64,000 nucleotides of DNA, taken from Selaginella moellendorffii (lineage: Eukaryota; Streptophyta; Lycopodiopsida; Selaginellales; Selaginellaceae). The notes beneath the pieces are model-generated. The model worked only from the letters and a program-made list of their open reading frames with translations, searched no databases and was not told where the DNA came from. How positions within the stretch are numbered: position 1 is the first letter of the stretch; every line of letters starts with the position of its first letter. Shown here in pieces: positions 24,138 through 35,570 of this stretch. A program made the translations under genes and the position numbers. The stretch is taken from positions 117,794 to 181,793 of the forward strand of contig NW_003314308.1 of assembly GCF_000143415.4 (NCBI RefSeq), written 5' to 3'.

Positions 24138-25486
24138 ATGCGGTTTGATGCCGCCGAAATGGATCTAGCAGCGGCTTCTACCCTGGAGCCGGCCTTGCAA
24201 TCGGCGTGGATCCAGAGATTGAAGAGAGGTAGCAGCAGGAAGGAGCATGGCGACGAGGGACTCCAGATTCCACTGGGAAAGCTCGAGCTGGGAGGTGAAA
24301 ACGGACTGGAGATTGGGGGTTTAGAGACAAGTAGAGATCAAGTCCAGGCTATGAGCAAGGAGCTCCTCATCCGGATAAACAGCAAAGTCGGGCTGGATGA
24401 GAATGGGAAGGATTTTAATCCTGGAGCTAAGCTTTGCGCTATCCAACGCTCTCCCAGAGGATTTGGTTCTTTTCGCGTCAAGCTCTCGGGCGTCAAGTTT
24501 CGAAAGCCGCCGCTTCCTCCAGCGCCCAAAGCTGGCAAGGCCGACGCTGTGGAAGCCCACAAAAGAAAAGAGAGGATTGCGAGAATCCATGGCGTGGACG
24601 TGACACTCGAGCAGCAACACCGAAATGGCACGGATGGCAAGAGGAGAGATTTGCTGGCCGAGTTTGCGTTGCGCTTGGACATCAAAGAGAAGCCAACGCC
24701 TCTTGGGACTTTTCACATTGTGGACAGGAAGAAGAACCCATCGCTGCGCAAGGACAGGAGGTTGGCCACCTTGGTCTCTCCAATTTCGGTGGCGGCAGCA
24801 GTGACGGAAGATCACGATGCGGTGGGATCGATTACAGCCAGCTTAACTTCCGAAGTGCTGAAGCTGGAAGCGTCGAGGCACAGCGCAGTTGGAGCTCGCA
24901 CCGATCCTTCCTCCATGGAAGGCAATCTCTCGGAGTCGAGGACGCTCTCCACAACTTATTGCGGCAGCTCTCCTTATCCATGCCCCGCTCCCAGCTGGAC
25001 TTGCTCGAGAGGATCCGAGCAACCTGAGAGTAAGTTCGTCAGTTTTTCTCATTTTGTTCTTAGACTTCTTACTGATTCTCCTCGCAGGACGTGACACGAT
25101 CGAGCAAGAAGCCGAGGTATCTTTCAGCTTTCCCTTTGTTTGTTTGCTCTGATTCTTTCTTCTTTCCTCCTTACCAGGCCTGTTTTGCAACGGAAAAAAG
25201 ACGGCGGGAAGCATCAGTGGCTTTGAGCAAGGAGATGGTACCTTCAACCGTAGTGAAACGAAGCAGAATTTCGGTAGGAGAGGCGACCTTGGCTGGACCC
25301 TGGCTGAACAGATGGAGGGAATCTGGAGAAAGCAAGCCTGGTAAAGTTCAAAGCGTGACACAGGCATTGGGAAAGAAACAGACTTTGCTACATGGGTCGG
25401 AGCCTCCCAGTGCTGCAGCGTTTGCAATCGTTGGTGCTGCTGTGAGACAGCTCCAGTCCTACTCGCTGGGTCAGTCCACGACTTGA
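24138..25486 (+). CDS. Unidentified plant protein, 409 aa
   Basis: Three exons splice in phase (24138-25029, 25088-25116, 25178-25486; the middle one is only 29 nt). I do not recognise a named family. The protein is basic and mostly hydrophilic, with no signal peptide or membrane span. Features visible: a Lys/Arg-rich central part (about residues 130-165), a segment GPWLNRW near the C-terminus, and a closing PPSAAAFAIVGAAVRQLQSY that resembles the short PSxAAMAxxGxA motif at the end of some uncharacterised plant proteins. A second ATG 21 nt downstream (MDLAAAS) is an alternative start. Competing frames on both strands are open, but only this one joins to downstream exons. Confidence 0.55.
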
Positions 25487-25715
25487 GAATCGTCCCTGGT
25501 CCTGCGGAAGAGATCCATGTCACTAACAACTTCTAGAGGCACCTGGCTGTCCGGAGCCAAAGAGACGATGAAATCGAACCAGTCTGCGCGGACGGTAGGC
25601 TATCTGAGGAACACTAAAATGAGACTCCATAAAAACTTCACAGAACATTGATACCTCTGGAGCAAGCGTTTCAAGCGTAGAAACTGGAAAGGAAGGCTAT
25701 CGCAAACGCTGTCGA

Positions 25716-26860
25716 TCATGCCGCTTGTGGAGCCTCAGTGCCGGGCTGTGGTTGTTGTTGAGACACTGAGCCTGAGAGAGAACGAGCAGACTCGTAAGAA
25801 GAAAACGATCAAAGGCTTACTCTTGCGAGGGATCAACGTCATCTTGGGAGGCTCTATAACCGGCTCTGGAACTTCGGTGCCTGGCTTCTTCTTCCGCGTA
25901 CTAAACTGGAAAGGATAAGTCACTTTTCCAAACGCAACGTGAACTTTCTCGATGGGAGGAGGGGGCCTCTTCATATGCTTGACAAACCACTCGTTCAAAG
26001 CCTTTTGGCCTGTGAGCAGGATCAAAGAAACAAAAAAAAAATCTCATGGTGACAATGGAAAGAGTTGGAAGAGATCAACTTACGTGTGTCTGGAGGCTGA
26101 TAAGCCCATGTCCCTTGAATCCTTCGGTGCAACCGATAGCCTGGAAACGACGAAGGAACTGTGCGGGACGGAGGAGGCGGCCTTTTGAAAGTTTCTACGT
26201 AATGGTTTGCTTGCCGCTGGTAAAGGCTGAGGAGATTCTTTGCGTCCGTCTTGGCAAACATAGAAGGAGCCATTGTTCTTCCAATCTTTCTCTTTGCATC
26301 TGCGTGAAAGAATGTTAAACACAATGCAAGCCTTGGAACCATAGCGAAGAACCACACCAAGCAAAGAAGCTAAGCACAGCACTAGAGAAGGAAGAGAGAT
26401 TCACACACACACCTGGTCGACCAGAAGAACTTGTTCGTTGTGTAGAGATTGGAAGCCTGTGCGAAGTAGTCCTCCTGTGTGACGAAGACAGTGTGTCCCA
26501 TTCCATCCTCCCAAACACCGCGGCTTTCTTCTTCCAGGCCGTGACGCGAGGAGATGGTCGCGGAGGCGGCCGTGGGGTATGATGATCGGACTGGCTGCCC
26601 TGCAAGATGGAATCTAGAAACTCCCTCGGCTGCAATACCACCGACGATCTACTCCCAATTCCAGTCCCCGGCCACGATCCTCCTGACCGCGTTGCGCTCC
26701 GAGATCCATGCCCAGGACTCGCGGCGGCAGCGGCATTGAGATTATGGAGTGCCAATGGCGGGACAAGGCGCTTGGATCCCTGCAAGGAAGATCTCTGCTG
26801 GACGCCGCCGCCTCCCGGAAGCTGATGGAGCGCTGGCACCCAGGATGATACCTCGGCCAT
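25716..26860 (-). CDS. Unidentified proline-rich plant protein, 302 aa
   Basis: Four exons splice in phase: 26860-26413, 26299-26084, 26009-25821 and 25771-25716. I do not recognise the family. The N-terminal third is Ser/Gly/Pro-rich and disordered-looking. The middle exon encodes a helical stretch LLSLYQRQANHYVETFKRPP, followed by a Pro cluster. The third exon repeats the pattern with FVKHMKRPPPPIEKVHVAFG. The tandem FKRPPPP/MKRPPPP cassette suggests an internal duplication with short linear motifs. A second frame across exons 1-2 is also open without stops, so the assignment rests on the continuation into exon 3. The start codon faces that of HYD1 142 bp away. Confidence 0.5.
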
Positions 26861-27002
26861 TTTCTAGCGATCAAAGCTGCCGGATCGAGCTTGCGACTCC
26901 TCCTTCGCCATGGCTGACGCTCTCTGCCCTAAAACCCGTTACCCGTAAAGTATATTCTCGCACTATCAATACTTTTTAGGGCTTACTTTTTAGGGCTCCA
27001 AA

Positions 27003-27865
27003 ATGGCCACTGGGATTGCAAGAGATGCAACGGCTTCAGTGGCGGTGGAAATCGCCAGTGAAGTGCAAAAAAGGCATCCTTATAGTTTGGCTATTCCGGG
27101 ATTTGTAGCTGCACAGCTTTCGGTGGTGTCGATTTTGGGCATTTTTGCCACAGCTTGCGCGCTCGTTGTTACATTGGTTTGGAGATTTTCAAGTAAGCTC
27201 CAAAGACTTGAGTCCTTGTTTTTCATTGTGTTTTTCCAGAAAGGCTTCGTTACTTGAGGAATGTGGAGCGCTGCTTAATGTGTTGGTGGGCAGTAACGGG
27301 GCTCATTCACGTTGTCTTGGAGGGCTATTTTGTTTTCACGCCGGACTTCTACAAGAAGAAGGAGATTCACTATTTAGCAGAAGTTTGTAAGTTCTCTTCT
27401 CAGAAAAAATAGTCAAAGTTACAGATGAAATTACTCTTTTTTTCCAGGGAAGGAGTATAACAAAGGTGATTCTAGATATGCAGCAAGGGATCCGGCCATT
27501 GTGACTGTTGAAGCGATCACGGCGGTTTTTGTAGGCCCTGCAAGCTTGCTTTGCGTGTAAGAAATCCTATCCTGTGTTACTTACCATATACTAACTAAAG
27601 TTTCTGCAGATTCGCAATTGCAAAAGAAAAATTCTACCAGTATCCTCTTCAGCTTGTTGTATCCATAGCGCAACTTTATGGCGACACTGTCTATTACGGC
27701 ACAGTGTTTGTTGATGGGCGAGAGTTTTCAGCTCCTGGATTTCTCTATTACTGGTTCTATTTTATGTTTCTAAATTCCATTTGGATTTTAGTGCCTATTG
27801 TAATTGCCACACAAAGTTGGCATCGAATTTGCATTTTGATGCAGTTGAGTAAGAAGCTACATTAG
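27003..27865 (+). CDS. HYD1: Sterol delta8-delta7 isomerase (EBP family)
   Basis: HYD1/EBP is an ER membrane enzyme that moves the sterol B-ring double bond from C8 to C7 in phytosterol synthesis. Four exons give about 230 aa, close to the family length. The first exon holds a hydrophobic helix (SVVSILGIFATACALVVTLV). The signature GLIHVVLEGYFVFTPDFY carries the catalytic His and Glu. LAEVWKEYNKGDSRY, VTVEAITAVFVGPASLL (a second key Glu) and QLYGDTVYYGTVFVDGREF follow, then the last membrane helices ending near TQSWHRI. The C-terminal tail (LSKKLH) ends in a basic cluster fitting ER retention. No lesion was seen. Confidence 0.93.
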
Positions 27866-27924
27866 TTTTAATTGTGATTTAAGAATATTAAGAATGTATA
27901 ATTATAAAATGGATCCATTTTATT

Positions 27925-28461
27925 TATTGATCAACTCCTTGACAGCTTGATGCCACACCTCCTTCATGACATCACATTCCCATACCACATGTTTGACCTT
28001 TTCCACCTCCTTACTTATATCATTGGCATGCCCCTTCGTGAAATTGTTGGCCTACCAGGAAACATTATTGGCCACCAACTATGAGGTGACTTTCACTTTC
28101 TTTTGAACCAAGAGCTGCTAGAATTCTAGCATATTATCCACCATTTGTTCCATATCAACACCTTAATTGATCCATTTCCTCCAGAGCTTTAGGATGTTTC
28201 CTCCGTGCTAGTCATGAACACATTGTATACTTCCTAAATGAGAAGAGACCATTTGCCCCCCATCTTCATGCTGTGGGTCTAGTCTAGATTCTCTAACAGC
28301 TGTTTTTGCCTATTAAATTTACTTAAGTGGTTCATGCTAGTGGCAAAATTAAAGCCATAATAATGACCAAAAGTGTATGCAAGCGAGAGCAACACCAAGA
28401 ACAAAGTTTTGGGTAGTTGATTGATGAGTTTTTCATATAATTTTCTCATCATCTCTATCAT
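27925..28461 (-). pseudogene. LINE-like retrotransposon 3' remnant
   Basis: The minus strand contains KEVEKVKHVVWECDVMKEVW near 27,930-28,020, which resembles the Cys/His (zf-RVT) segment downstream of LINE reverse transcriptases, where H-x3-W-x-C and a following VW are typical. Further upstream are short frames such as LINQLPKTLFLVLLSLAY, interrupted by stops. No intact reverse transcriptase is present. It is called a decayed fragment from motif resemblance only. Confidence 0.35.
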
Positions 28462-28830
28462 CTCAAACTAACTAGACATGATTCAACAACTTGGCATATA
28501 TGTACCCATTTATATATAGTTGAAATACAAAATTCTTTGTCCTTGTGTGCCCTTCACAAGCCTTGCAGTGGAACTAAAACGATAAAGCATTCTACTATCC
28601 TTGTTGATAAGGTACTGACCATCCTTGTCAGACTTGCAGCAAAAAATATCTTTCAGACCAAGCACCTAGCTCAAACAACATCTTTACAAGGAGTTCCTTA
28701 ACTTGCCACAACATTCCAGATTGTGAGCAAAGATTAGCAACAGACCCATTGATTGGTCCTCCGTGGGTGTTAGACCAAAGTTCATCAATCAGCAAGCCCA
28801 TAGCTTAAAGCCCAGAGGTTATTCAGATGT
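28462..28830. other. Intergenic, nothing recognised
   Basis: AT-rich DNA with no supported coding frame, lying between the LINE-like remnant and the UGT pseudogene. Confidence 0.4.
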
Positions 28831-29720
28831 TTAACAACTATAATGAGACCCTTTAGTTTTTGGTTTTATATTTCGTTCTGACAGACCGATACTGCATCTT
28901 TCGCAGAGATGGCAAGCTTCGCCGACATTGTTTATCCATATTTGGCCTGCTTCTCCCATGATATTCTTCACTGCCTTTTCAACTAGACTCCATGGCAAGC
29001 AACAGCAGATCTTCCAATGCTCAACAGCAAGCGCACAGTTAAGTGGCTGCTTGTACAAGAAAGGCCATCCAAGCACTCCAGCAAAGATCGTCTCCAAAAG
29101 AGAATTCCATCCACAATGAGTGAGAAACGCACTTACGGAACGATGTTTGAGAACCTGTGTGGCAAGAAAAGAGGTAAAAGGAGAAGCCTGAGTTGAGGAG
29201 CCCAGGAAACAAACTTGCATTTGTCATAACTTGGATCTTTGAAAAGCTTTCCAAGCTTATCATTGTCTGATCAAAGGAAAGGATAATCACTTTGCACGAG
29301 TCCTGAATATAGTTGTTTGATATGGTCGGGAGAAGCATTGGCCAGGCTTACAAAGGAGACGTAGATGACTGATTTGGATGGCTGCTCGTCTAGCCAGTCG
29401 AGGCAGCTCAAACTTCCGTCCAAAAAACCACACCTTTCCTGCTCGAGTTCGTCCACTCCAACCTGGCCATCGAATGCATATGACGGGATGGACCGATTGG
29501 AACGAACCATGGATTGTATCTAGCAAGCTGGTCGAGCTGAGATGTTTCCACTCTCGCCAGTTCAAGGTGAATCTGATTTCGTACCTGGCCTCCCTCCAAT
29601 TGCTGGACAGGATTTTACTTTGGTTCAAATCCACCCCATAGATCCCGACTTCTCAAGCCCAAAAATATGATATCTTCCTTCCCTAGTCCAATTCTTTTGG
29701 AGAGAAATAGAGGAATGCTC
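28831..29720 (-). pseudogene. UDP-glycosyltransferase pseudogene (tandem copy)
   Basis: This is a damaged same-orientation copy of the intact UGT at 30.7-32.2 kb. It retains CLDWLDEQPSKSVIYVSF, LANASPDHIKQLYSGLVQSD and LTHCGWNSLLETIFAG of the PSPG box. Lesions: the PSPG box lost two residues (GVPVLGWP has become GVLGWP); the frame breaks after LVQSDYPFL and in the segment around 29,400-29,640, which is also rearranged relative to the intact gene; the C-terminal end is altered; and the N-terminal acceptor-binding exon with the catalytic His is missing. It cannot encode a working enzyme. Confidence 0.85.
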
Positions 29721-29779
29721 ACTAAACATCGAGTCCAGAAAAAGGGAAGCTGTTTATATATACCTTGCTCGATGTGAGA

Positions 29780-30456
29780 TGGATTATGGCTCTGGCAGTG
29801 ACCGATGTGGCACATTGGCAGAAATCGTCCAGACATCCCTGTAGTTTTTGACTCTGAAAAGAAGAAAAAAGAGAGTCGATGAAGCTATCGATCACTAAGA
29901 ACATATCTTATGGGACGCGAGAGAGAGAGAGAGAGAGAAAGAGAGATCTTACCGGAGAGGGTATGAGCACGAGGAAGAGGAGTATCTTGGGGACGCCATT
30001 GAAGTTGGGCTTTGTGAAGCTTAGGCAGTTATTGACGGAGGTGCTGAAGAAGAACTTGTCAAGATTTGTGAGCACCAACCCCTTTCGCAGGATGCCATCG
30101 ATGTTTATCTCGGACGTGCCGGTGGAACATGAATCTGATAAGATCCATCCCTGTGACGAGTGAGAGAGGAATGCGTACGATAGCATATTGGATCGATCGA
30201 GTGAGGGAACACGCTACCTGGACGGTCATCGCCGAAGAACCTCTCGCACTCGCGGCGGAAGCCAGTGTAGGGCGCGTAATCGGCTTGTTGCAAGCCGGGA
30301 TTCATCTCCACGATGTAGTTGTAGCAGCTGATCATCCTGGAGACTCTGGAGCGCACAAAATCCTGATCCAAAAAGGCCGCGAGCCAGTATCCTTGGAAGC
30401 TGCCACATTGTGCAGCGCTGCCCCAGGATTTGGTTCTTCCTCTCCGTGAAATTCAT
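29780..30456 (-). other. Unidentified coding-like segment
   Basis: On the minus strand a frame at about 30,440-30,235 reads as ordinary protein (MISCYNYIVEMNPGLQQADY, then TGFRRECERFFGDDRP) and ends at a possible splice donor. Downstream, a frame near 30,170-29,960 reads GVPKILLFLVLIPSP before another possible donor, and a third block sits near 29,860-29,780. The phases do not join cleanly, and the upstream frame has a stop right before ISRRGRTKSWG. I do not recognise it. It may be a decayed gene or an unspliced model I could not resolve. A (GA)n microsatellite lies at about 29,920-29,945. Confidence 0.25.
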
Positions 30457-30696
30457 TCAAATACAAAGGCGCTAAGGGCATATATGCAGATGCTGTTGAT
30501 TCCTAAAATATGCTTTTTACAAAAGTTTTGCTAGACAAGCATTGGGCCGGTCCTGACGCCGCTGCGTCTGTTCTTCCTTCTTTGTTTCATCACTGCTTAG
30601 CTGCTCCTTTCGCGCAGCTCTTCTCCTCACTAGAAATCGCCACACTAGAGCTTCGATCTCTGTTTAACTACTATATAATGACCCGTAAATTTGGTT

Positions 30697-32192
30697 TTAT
30701 GAAACAATCTCCATTTTACACGTAAACGCTTGCAAATTTTGTTGTGACAGACCTCCATCAGATACTGCATCTTTCGCGGAGATGGCAAGCTTCGTGACAT
30801 TGTCCCTCCACATTTGGCCTGCTTCTCCCATGATATCCTTCACTGTCTTTTCAACGATTGTGGCATCTGGACTCGGTGGCAAGCAAGAGCCGATCTTCCA
30901 ATGCTCCACAGCGAGCGCACAGTTAAGTGGCTGCTCGTACAAGAAAGGCCATCCAAGCACGGGGACTCCAGCAACGATCGTCTCCAAAAGAGAATTCCAT
31001 CCACAATGAGTGAGAAACGCACCCACGGAAGGATGCTTGAGAACCTGTGTGGACGACATATTAAGCAAGAAAAAGAGGTAAAAGAAGAAGCTTACCTTGA
31101 GTTGAGGAGCCCAGGAAACAAACTTGCATTTGTCATAACTTGGATCTTCGAAAAGTTTTCGAAGCTCCTCGTTGTCTGATCGTATCACCCAAAGGAAAGG
31201 ATAATCACTTTGCACGAGTCCTGAATAGAGTTGCTTGATATGGTCAGGAGAAGCATTGGCCAGGCTTCCAAAGGAGATGTAGATGACTGATTTGGATGGC
31301 TGCTCGTCCAGCCAGTCGAGGCAGCTCATATCTTCCGTCCAAAAACCACATCTCTCCTGCTCGACTTCGTCCACTCCAACCTGGCTGTCGAATGCAAATG
31401 ACGGGAGTAATGGACCGATTGGAACGAACCGTGGATTGTCTCTAGCAAGCTGGTCGAGCTGAGATTTTTCCAACTCGTGGAAAGAGTTTATAAACACCCA
31501 TGCGTCATTTTGTATGATCTGGTTCCTGCTATACCGGATAGAGAAGTCGGGATCTAAGGGGTGGACTTCTTGAATTTGCAAAGTAAAATCCCGTCCAGCA
31601 ATTGGAGGGAGGCCGGGTACGAAATCAATGATCCTCGAAGTGCCTAAAAAATAATTTAAAGAAAAAATCAACTCAGACTAGAATAAAAGAAAAACATACC
31701 TTTTAGCGGCAGGAGTCCATTTTCCTTGAGCACAAGAAGACCATTCTCGATGCTAAGCCACGAAGCAGAAAATGTTGAAAGAGTCACCTTGCAAATCCCG
31801 AACTGGCGAGCGACGTCTTGAAGGCTAGTAATTACTACGTCGGTGAGTATGCAAGACACTCGAGGCAGAGAAGGATCTGCCATGACATCTTGAATAATTT
31901 CTGGCACCGCCAATTTGAGATTTTTCTCCAGAATAGCAGTAAACTCGAGCAGAACCGTAGAGGCGGATATGACTCCTGGAAGCAAAGCATCGGGTAAGTA
32001 GACAAATCGCAAGTGCTGGCCTGTAGCTCGTTGCTCTGTAGCTATAAAATTCTCCCTTTTGTGTGAGACCAAGAAAGTGATGAAAAATCCACTAGATGCG
32101 AGCCTCTTACAAAGTTGAAGCATAGGATTCATGTGGCCTTGAGCTGGGACTGGAACTGCTAGCAAGTGTGGTCGCTGCTTCATCTCCTCCAT
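30697..32192 (-). CDS. UDP-glycosyltransferase (family 1 UGT)
   Basis: This enzyme transfers sugar from a UDP-sugar to small-molecule acceptors in the cytosol. Three exons give roughly 465 aa, usual for plant UGTs. The N-terminus has VPVPAQGHMNPMLQL with the catalytic His, and CILTDVVITSLQDVARQFG with the likely partner Asp. The C-terminal half holds the PSPG donor-binding box, starting WAPQLKVLKHPSVGAFLTHC and continuing GWNSLLETIVAG to PFLYEQPLNCA, with its closing Gln. The second intron (31095-31045) cuts inside the PSPG box, is 51 nt long and contains no stop, so a retained form would insert 17 residues. The start MEEMKQRPHLLA is the first Met before the His. Acceptor specificity cannot be told from sequence. 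Confidence 0.9.
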
Positions 32193-33763
32193 AGCTAGAC
32201 TCCGATGGCCACACGTTATTGTTTCTTAGTTGGTAGTACATAAAACTAAGAAAAGACTAGTATTAGTAGTTGGTCATAAGTTTTGAATTACTGCTAGCAC
32301 AGAGAAAGACTACCATTGGTAGTTGGTCAGAAGTTTTAGATTTGTTTATGTATAGATATTCTAAGGCATAATAATAAAATTTTGCTGATTATTATTATCA
32401 ATATTATAAAAAATTATATATCTAAGAATAACGTAATAAAGCTAAATATTGTGTTATTATAGTAAGTAGAAACATGTAAAATTTACACAGAAATGAAGGA
32501 AAGAATTATTAACTACAATTTATTTATCAATTAAAGAAATTTTTTAAAACACTAATGCATCATATTATTTATATAAAATTAAGCATTTTAGATCACAGCC
32601 ATTGTGACTGCAGAGGTTTTTTAACTAATAAATATATGAAATATGTTTTCTTTATTAATTTATTTCATTAACTAAGATTTATAATATGGGTTTGTTTATT
32701 TTACTTTTAAAGATTTTATGGTATTAATTAAACTAATTTGTAAATGATAAAGGAATTGCTTAATTTATATCAAACATACTTCTACATTCCATGGTAGAAG
32801 AAACATAATTAAACTTAAAAAGCTCAACTAAATGTCCATAAAACTGTTTCATATAACAACAATTAACACCTATTCAATTCATGCAAATTGAAAGTTAAAA
32901 CATGTTTTCCCTTTTATGTGGCAAATTTAATTATATATTCAAGGGGCTAAACTGTGCTTGCGACTGAGATAAAGTCAAGATCATGGATTTTTCTTTGTTT
33001 TAGACTAAGTGTGATTAATTAGTTATGGATTAAAAATAATCCTAGGGTTGTGAGGGGGAAATTCTTATTGTGAAGTTAAATAAAGAAGGGTTTAGTAATA
33101 AAAAAAGGCTTAGTGGAAAGCAAAAAGCAAATATGTTCTGATGGAGAGTAATAATAGCACTACTGAAGAGGTTAGTGCTGAAGAAAATGAACTTTTGGAT
33201 GGTTGTGATGACAATTAACATCAAAGTGTGAAGAAGCTTAAATCCCTAAGTAACAGTGGTTTTTCTGTACACACTTGTCTTTGGAGTTTTCCTCCACAAT
33301 ATCATTATATATGCCTATGTTTGTTATTTACTAATTTATATACTTATTAGTCCTATCTAGACTATTAACCTCTTTATAAATAAAATAATTAGTATCTAAG
33401 TTCAAAATATATCATGTAATTTCCAATTCACTATCTTTAAAACAACACATTACATCTAGTTATGCCTACATTGTAATAGTTTTTATATATATATATATAT
33501 ATATATATAGTTGAGATATAAAGTTATTTATCTTTTTAAATGTTTAATTTACTAGCTATTAAAATCCCACTTATTAATATATAACATCATAGCCATAAAC
33601 CTCAAAACATGTTATAGATGTTGTCTATAATCTCTCTTTTTTACAATGCCAAACTAACGGAGTTGTTTATGTAGCTGGGCTGATTTGATTATCTTCTCAA
33701 GTGGTGAAGCCATTTAGATAGCCCCCAGGGTAGCTCAGATCCCAGCTAATTCAAGTTTGAATT
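32193..33763. other. AT-rich intergenic region with (TA)n microsatellite
   Basis: About 1.57 kb between the UGT 5' end and the 3' end of the nucleotidylyltransferase gene. Composition is strikingly AT-rich compared with the gene blocks on both sides. A pure TA run is at about 33,485-33,508. No coding frame with recognisable content was found on either strand. Confidence 0.6.
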
Positions 33764-35530
33764 TTACATGGAGGCCTTTTGTCTAATCTCTGTGGAGGAG
33801 AGATCCACACGAAAAACGTTCTCTGGAAGGGACGAAAACATTTCTTTCACTTCTTCTGGAACATTAACATCCAACATTGTCTGCAAAAAGAATGCATCAA
33901 TAACGATCATGGGAACAATAAAAATTTCACCTTGAAAACGCCATCGACGATGCGTCCCGCAACCATGAAATCACACCCGAGTCTCTGTACGTTCAGGAGA
34001 ACTTCCATCATTCTCTCCCTGCTTCCACCATAGTACTTCTCCTGAAGAGATCAATTTTCGTGAAAGTGATGCGAGCAATGATATATAGCTTACATTGACA
34101 AGTCTCATCGCTGTGTCAACGCCGACGAGAAACGTACTGTCCGGGAGAATTTCCGCTTTCTTGTAGAAGAAAGGCTGGTTGGTCACTATCATAGTCTTTC
34201 CTGGTGAATTCACAAACATCGTGAGAACAGACCTCCTAGAATTCTCTCTCCATACCTCTTTCCACGAACTGCTTCACTCGCTGCCTGATCTCATGAACTG
34301 GAAGCGCTGGCTTGTCTGCGTTAATTGCTGATAGCTCGAAACACGGACTGCCGCCTTGCACAAGGCTGTAACTTGCGTTAGATCAACAAAAACATTTTCT
34401 ATCAGGAAACTTACGTGCATGCCGTGCTCATCAGTGTAAGATGACCTTCGTGCAATGGATTAAAAGCACCGGAAAGAACGACCCTTCTGCCGGTTCTACG
34501 ATCTTTGCTATCTGTATCACGACTTATGAAAAAACTAGCACTGAGCAAATTTCGAAGTACCTTCACCAGGATAACGGACCATGCAGACATTTCCATGTAT
34601 TAGCTGCTCGAGCTCTTCGTCCTCTGTGTAATTCAGCCTCGACTCTCGAATTTCTTCCTCAGGGGTCTTCAATTCTACCGGTACCGTATTTCCAATCTCA
34701 CAAACGTCAGCCATAGCCTGGACATAAATCAAAAGCCTGGGCGAACTGAAAAGCCTGGTCATAAAAATCATAACCTTGATCAGGAGCTGACTGGATAGAC
34801 AATCCTCTCCAAAACGATCTCTATATCCCTGGAGATGAGATGAGAACAATCGATAAAATTCGTTGCTGTAAATATACAAGACCTTGTAAAGAGTGAGGTC
34901 ATATCTCCAAAGAGATGAATGCGTTCGAGCAGATATGTGGCATCTGGAAAGAAAAAATGAAAATAAAACTCTTCCACGAAGAACACGAAAACAAAGTCAC
35001 CTGTGATCTCCTCGCTTGGGACTCCCAGTCGTCAACGCACCAGTGACTCCAAATCCAGCCACCAGAGTGCCTGCACTGCATTCCAAGAAAAAATCCGCTC
35101 ACTCGATCGAGAAAAAACTCTAGTAGAAATCACACCTGGTAGCGAGAGAGTAAGAGCTCGATTGTAAGCAGCGGTAGCCATCTCATCGGCTACTTCACGA
35201 CTAGCATATTGCTGTGGAGCCTAAAATCCAAAGATCTTTCTTTGTTAGATCGAAGATATTCTAGCCTACTCTTCCAAGGAGCTGGATCATCGACGCGCGC
35301 GTATAGGGAACTGTGGCTTCCAGCAGCGTCTGTGAAGCTCGCGGCACCGACAGCAGCCACCCGAGCGCCTAGAATCCATAGAAATCCCCGATAGCAATCA
35401 AGCTAGGAATCGATCGATCGATCCACACAATGCGGCTGCTGACCTGCGATGCGCCGCCGGCGAGGTGAAGAACAGCGTGCCTTGGCGAGGCGTGGATCGC
35501 CTCGATCGCCGCCTTCATGGCCGAGTCCAT
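33764..35530 (-). CDS. CinA-like / nucleotidylyltransferase-superfamily protein
   Basis: A multi-exon gene of roughly 400 aa resembling the plant nucleotidylyl transferase proteins related to Arabidopsis At2g01220. The N-terminal part (MDSAMKAAIEAIHASPRHAV, LHLAGGASQ, then ALGWLLSVP..SQTLLEATVPY) has the CinA C-terminal-like fold. The C-terminal part has the cytidylyltransferase nucleotide-binding motif VVLSGAFNPLHEGHLTLM (HxGH), followed by ILPDSTFLVGVDTAMRLV and the closing VDLSSTEIRQKASM. It ends at TAA 33766-33764. The substrate is unknown. Exon 1 (35530 to about 35,444) and its 5' flank are partly duplicated at 47.64-47.76 kb next to UFL1. No frame lesion was seen, but some internal splice sites are approximate. 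Confidence 0.8.
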
Positions 35531-35570
35531 CGAATTGGAAGAACCCTAAAATATTTCACTATCATGAGCA
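35381..35570. repeat. Junction duplicate, copy 1 (exon 1/intron 1 of the gene at 33.8-35.5 kb)
   Basis: The stretch with TCAAGCTAGGAATCGATCGA, ACAATGCGGCTG and the later CCTAAAATATTTCA recurs with small changes and an internal deletion at 47,640-47,764. Here it is the genuine first exon, first intron and 5' flank of the nucleotidylyltransferase gene. Confidence 0.8.

Noticed and set aside
24434-25027. Alternative plus-strand frame including an amphipathic LHNLLRQLSLSM stretch
   Set aside because: It ends in a stop just before the splice donor, whereas the chosen frame joins exons 2 and 3 in phase.
26614-26874. Alternative minus-strand frame over the first exon of the 302-aa gene
   Set aside because: Stops inside the exon; only the frame starting at 26860 continues through all four exons.
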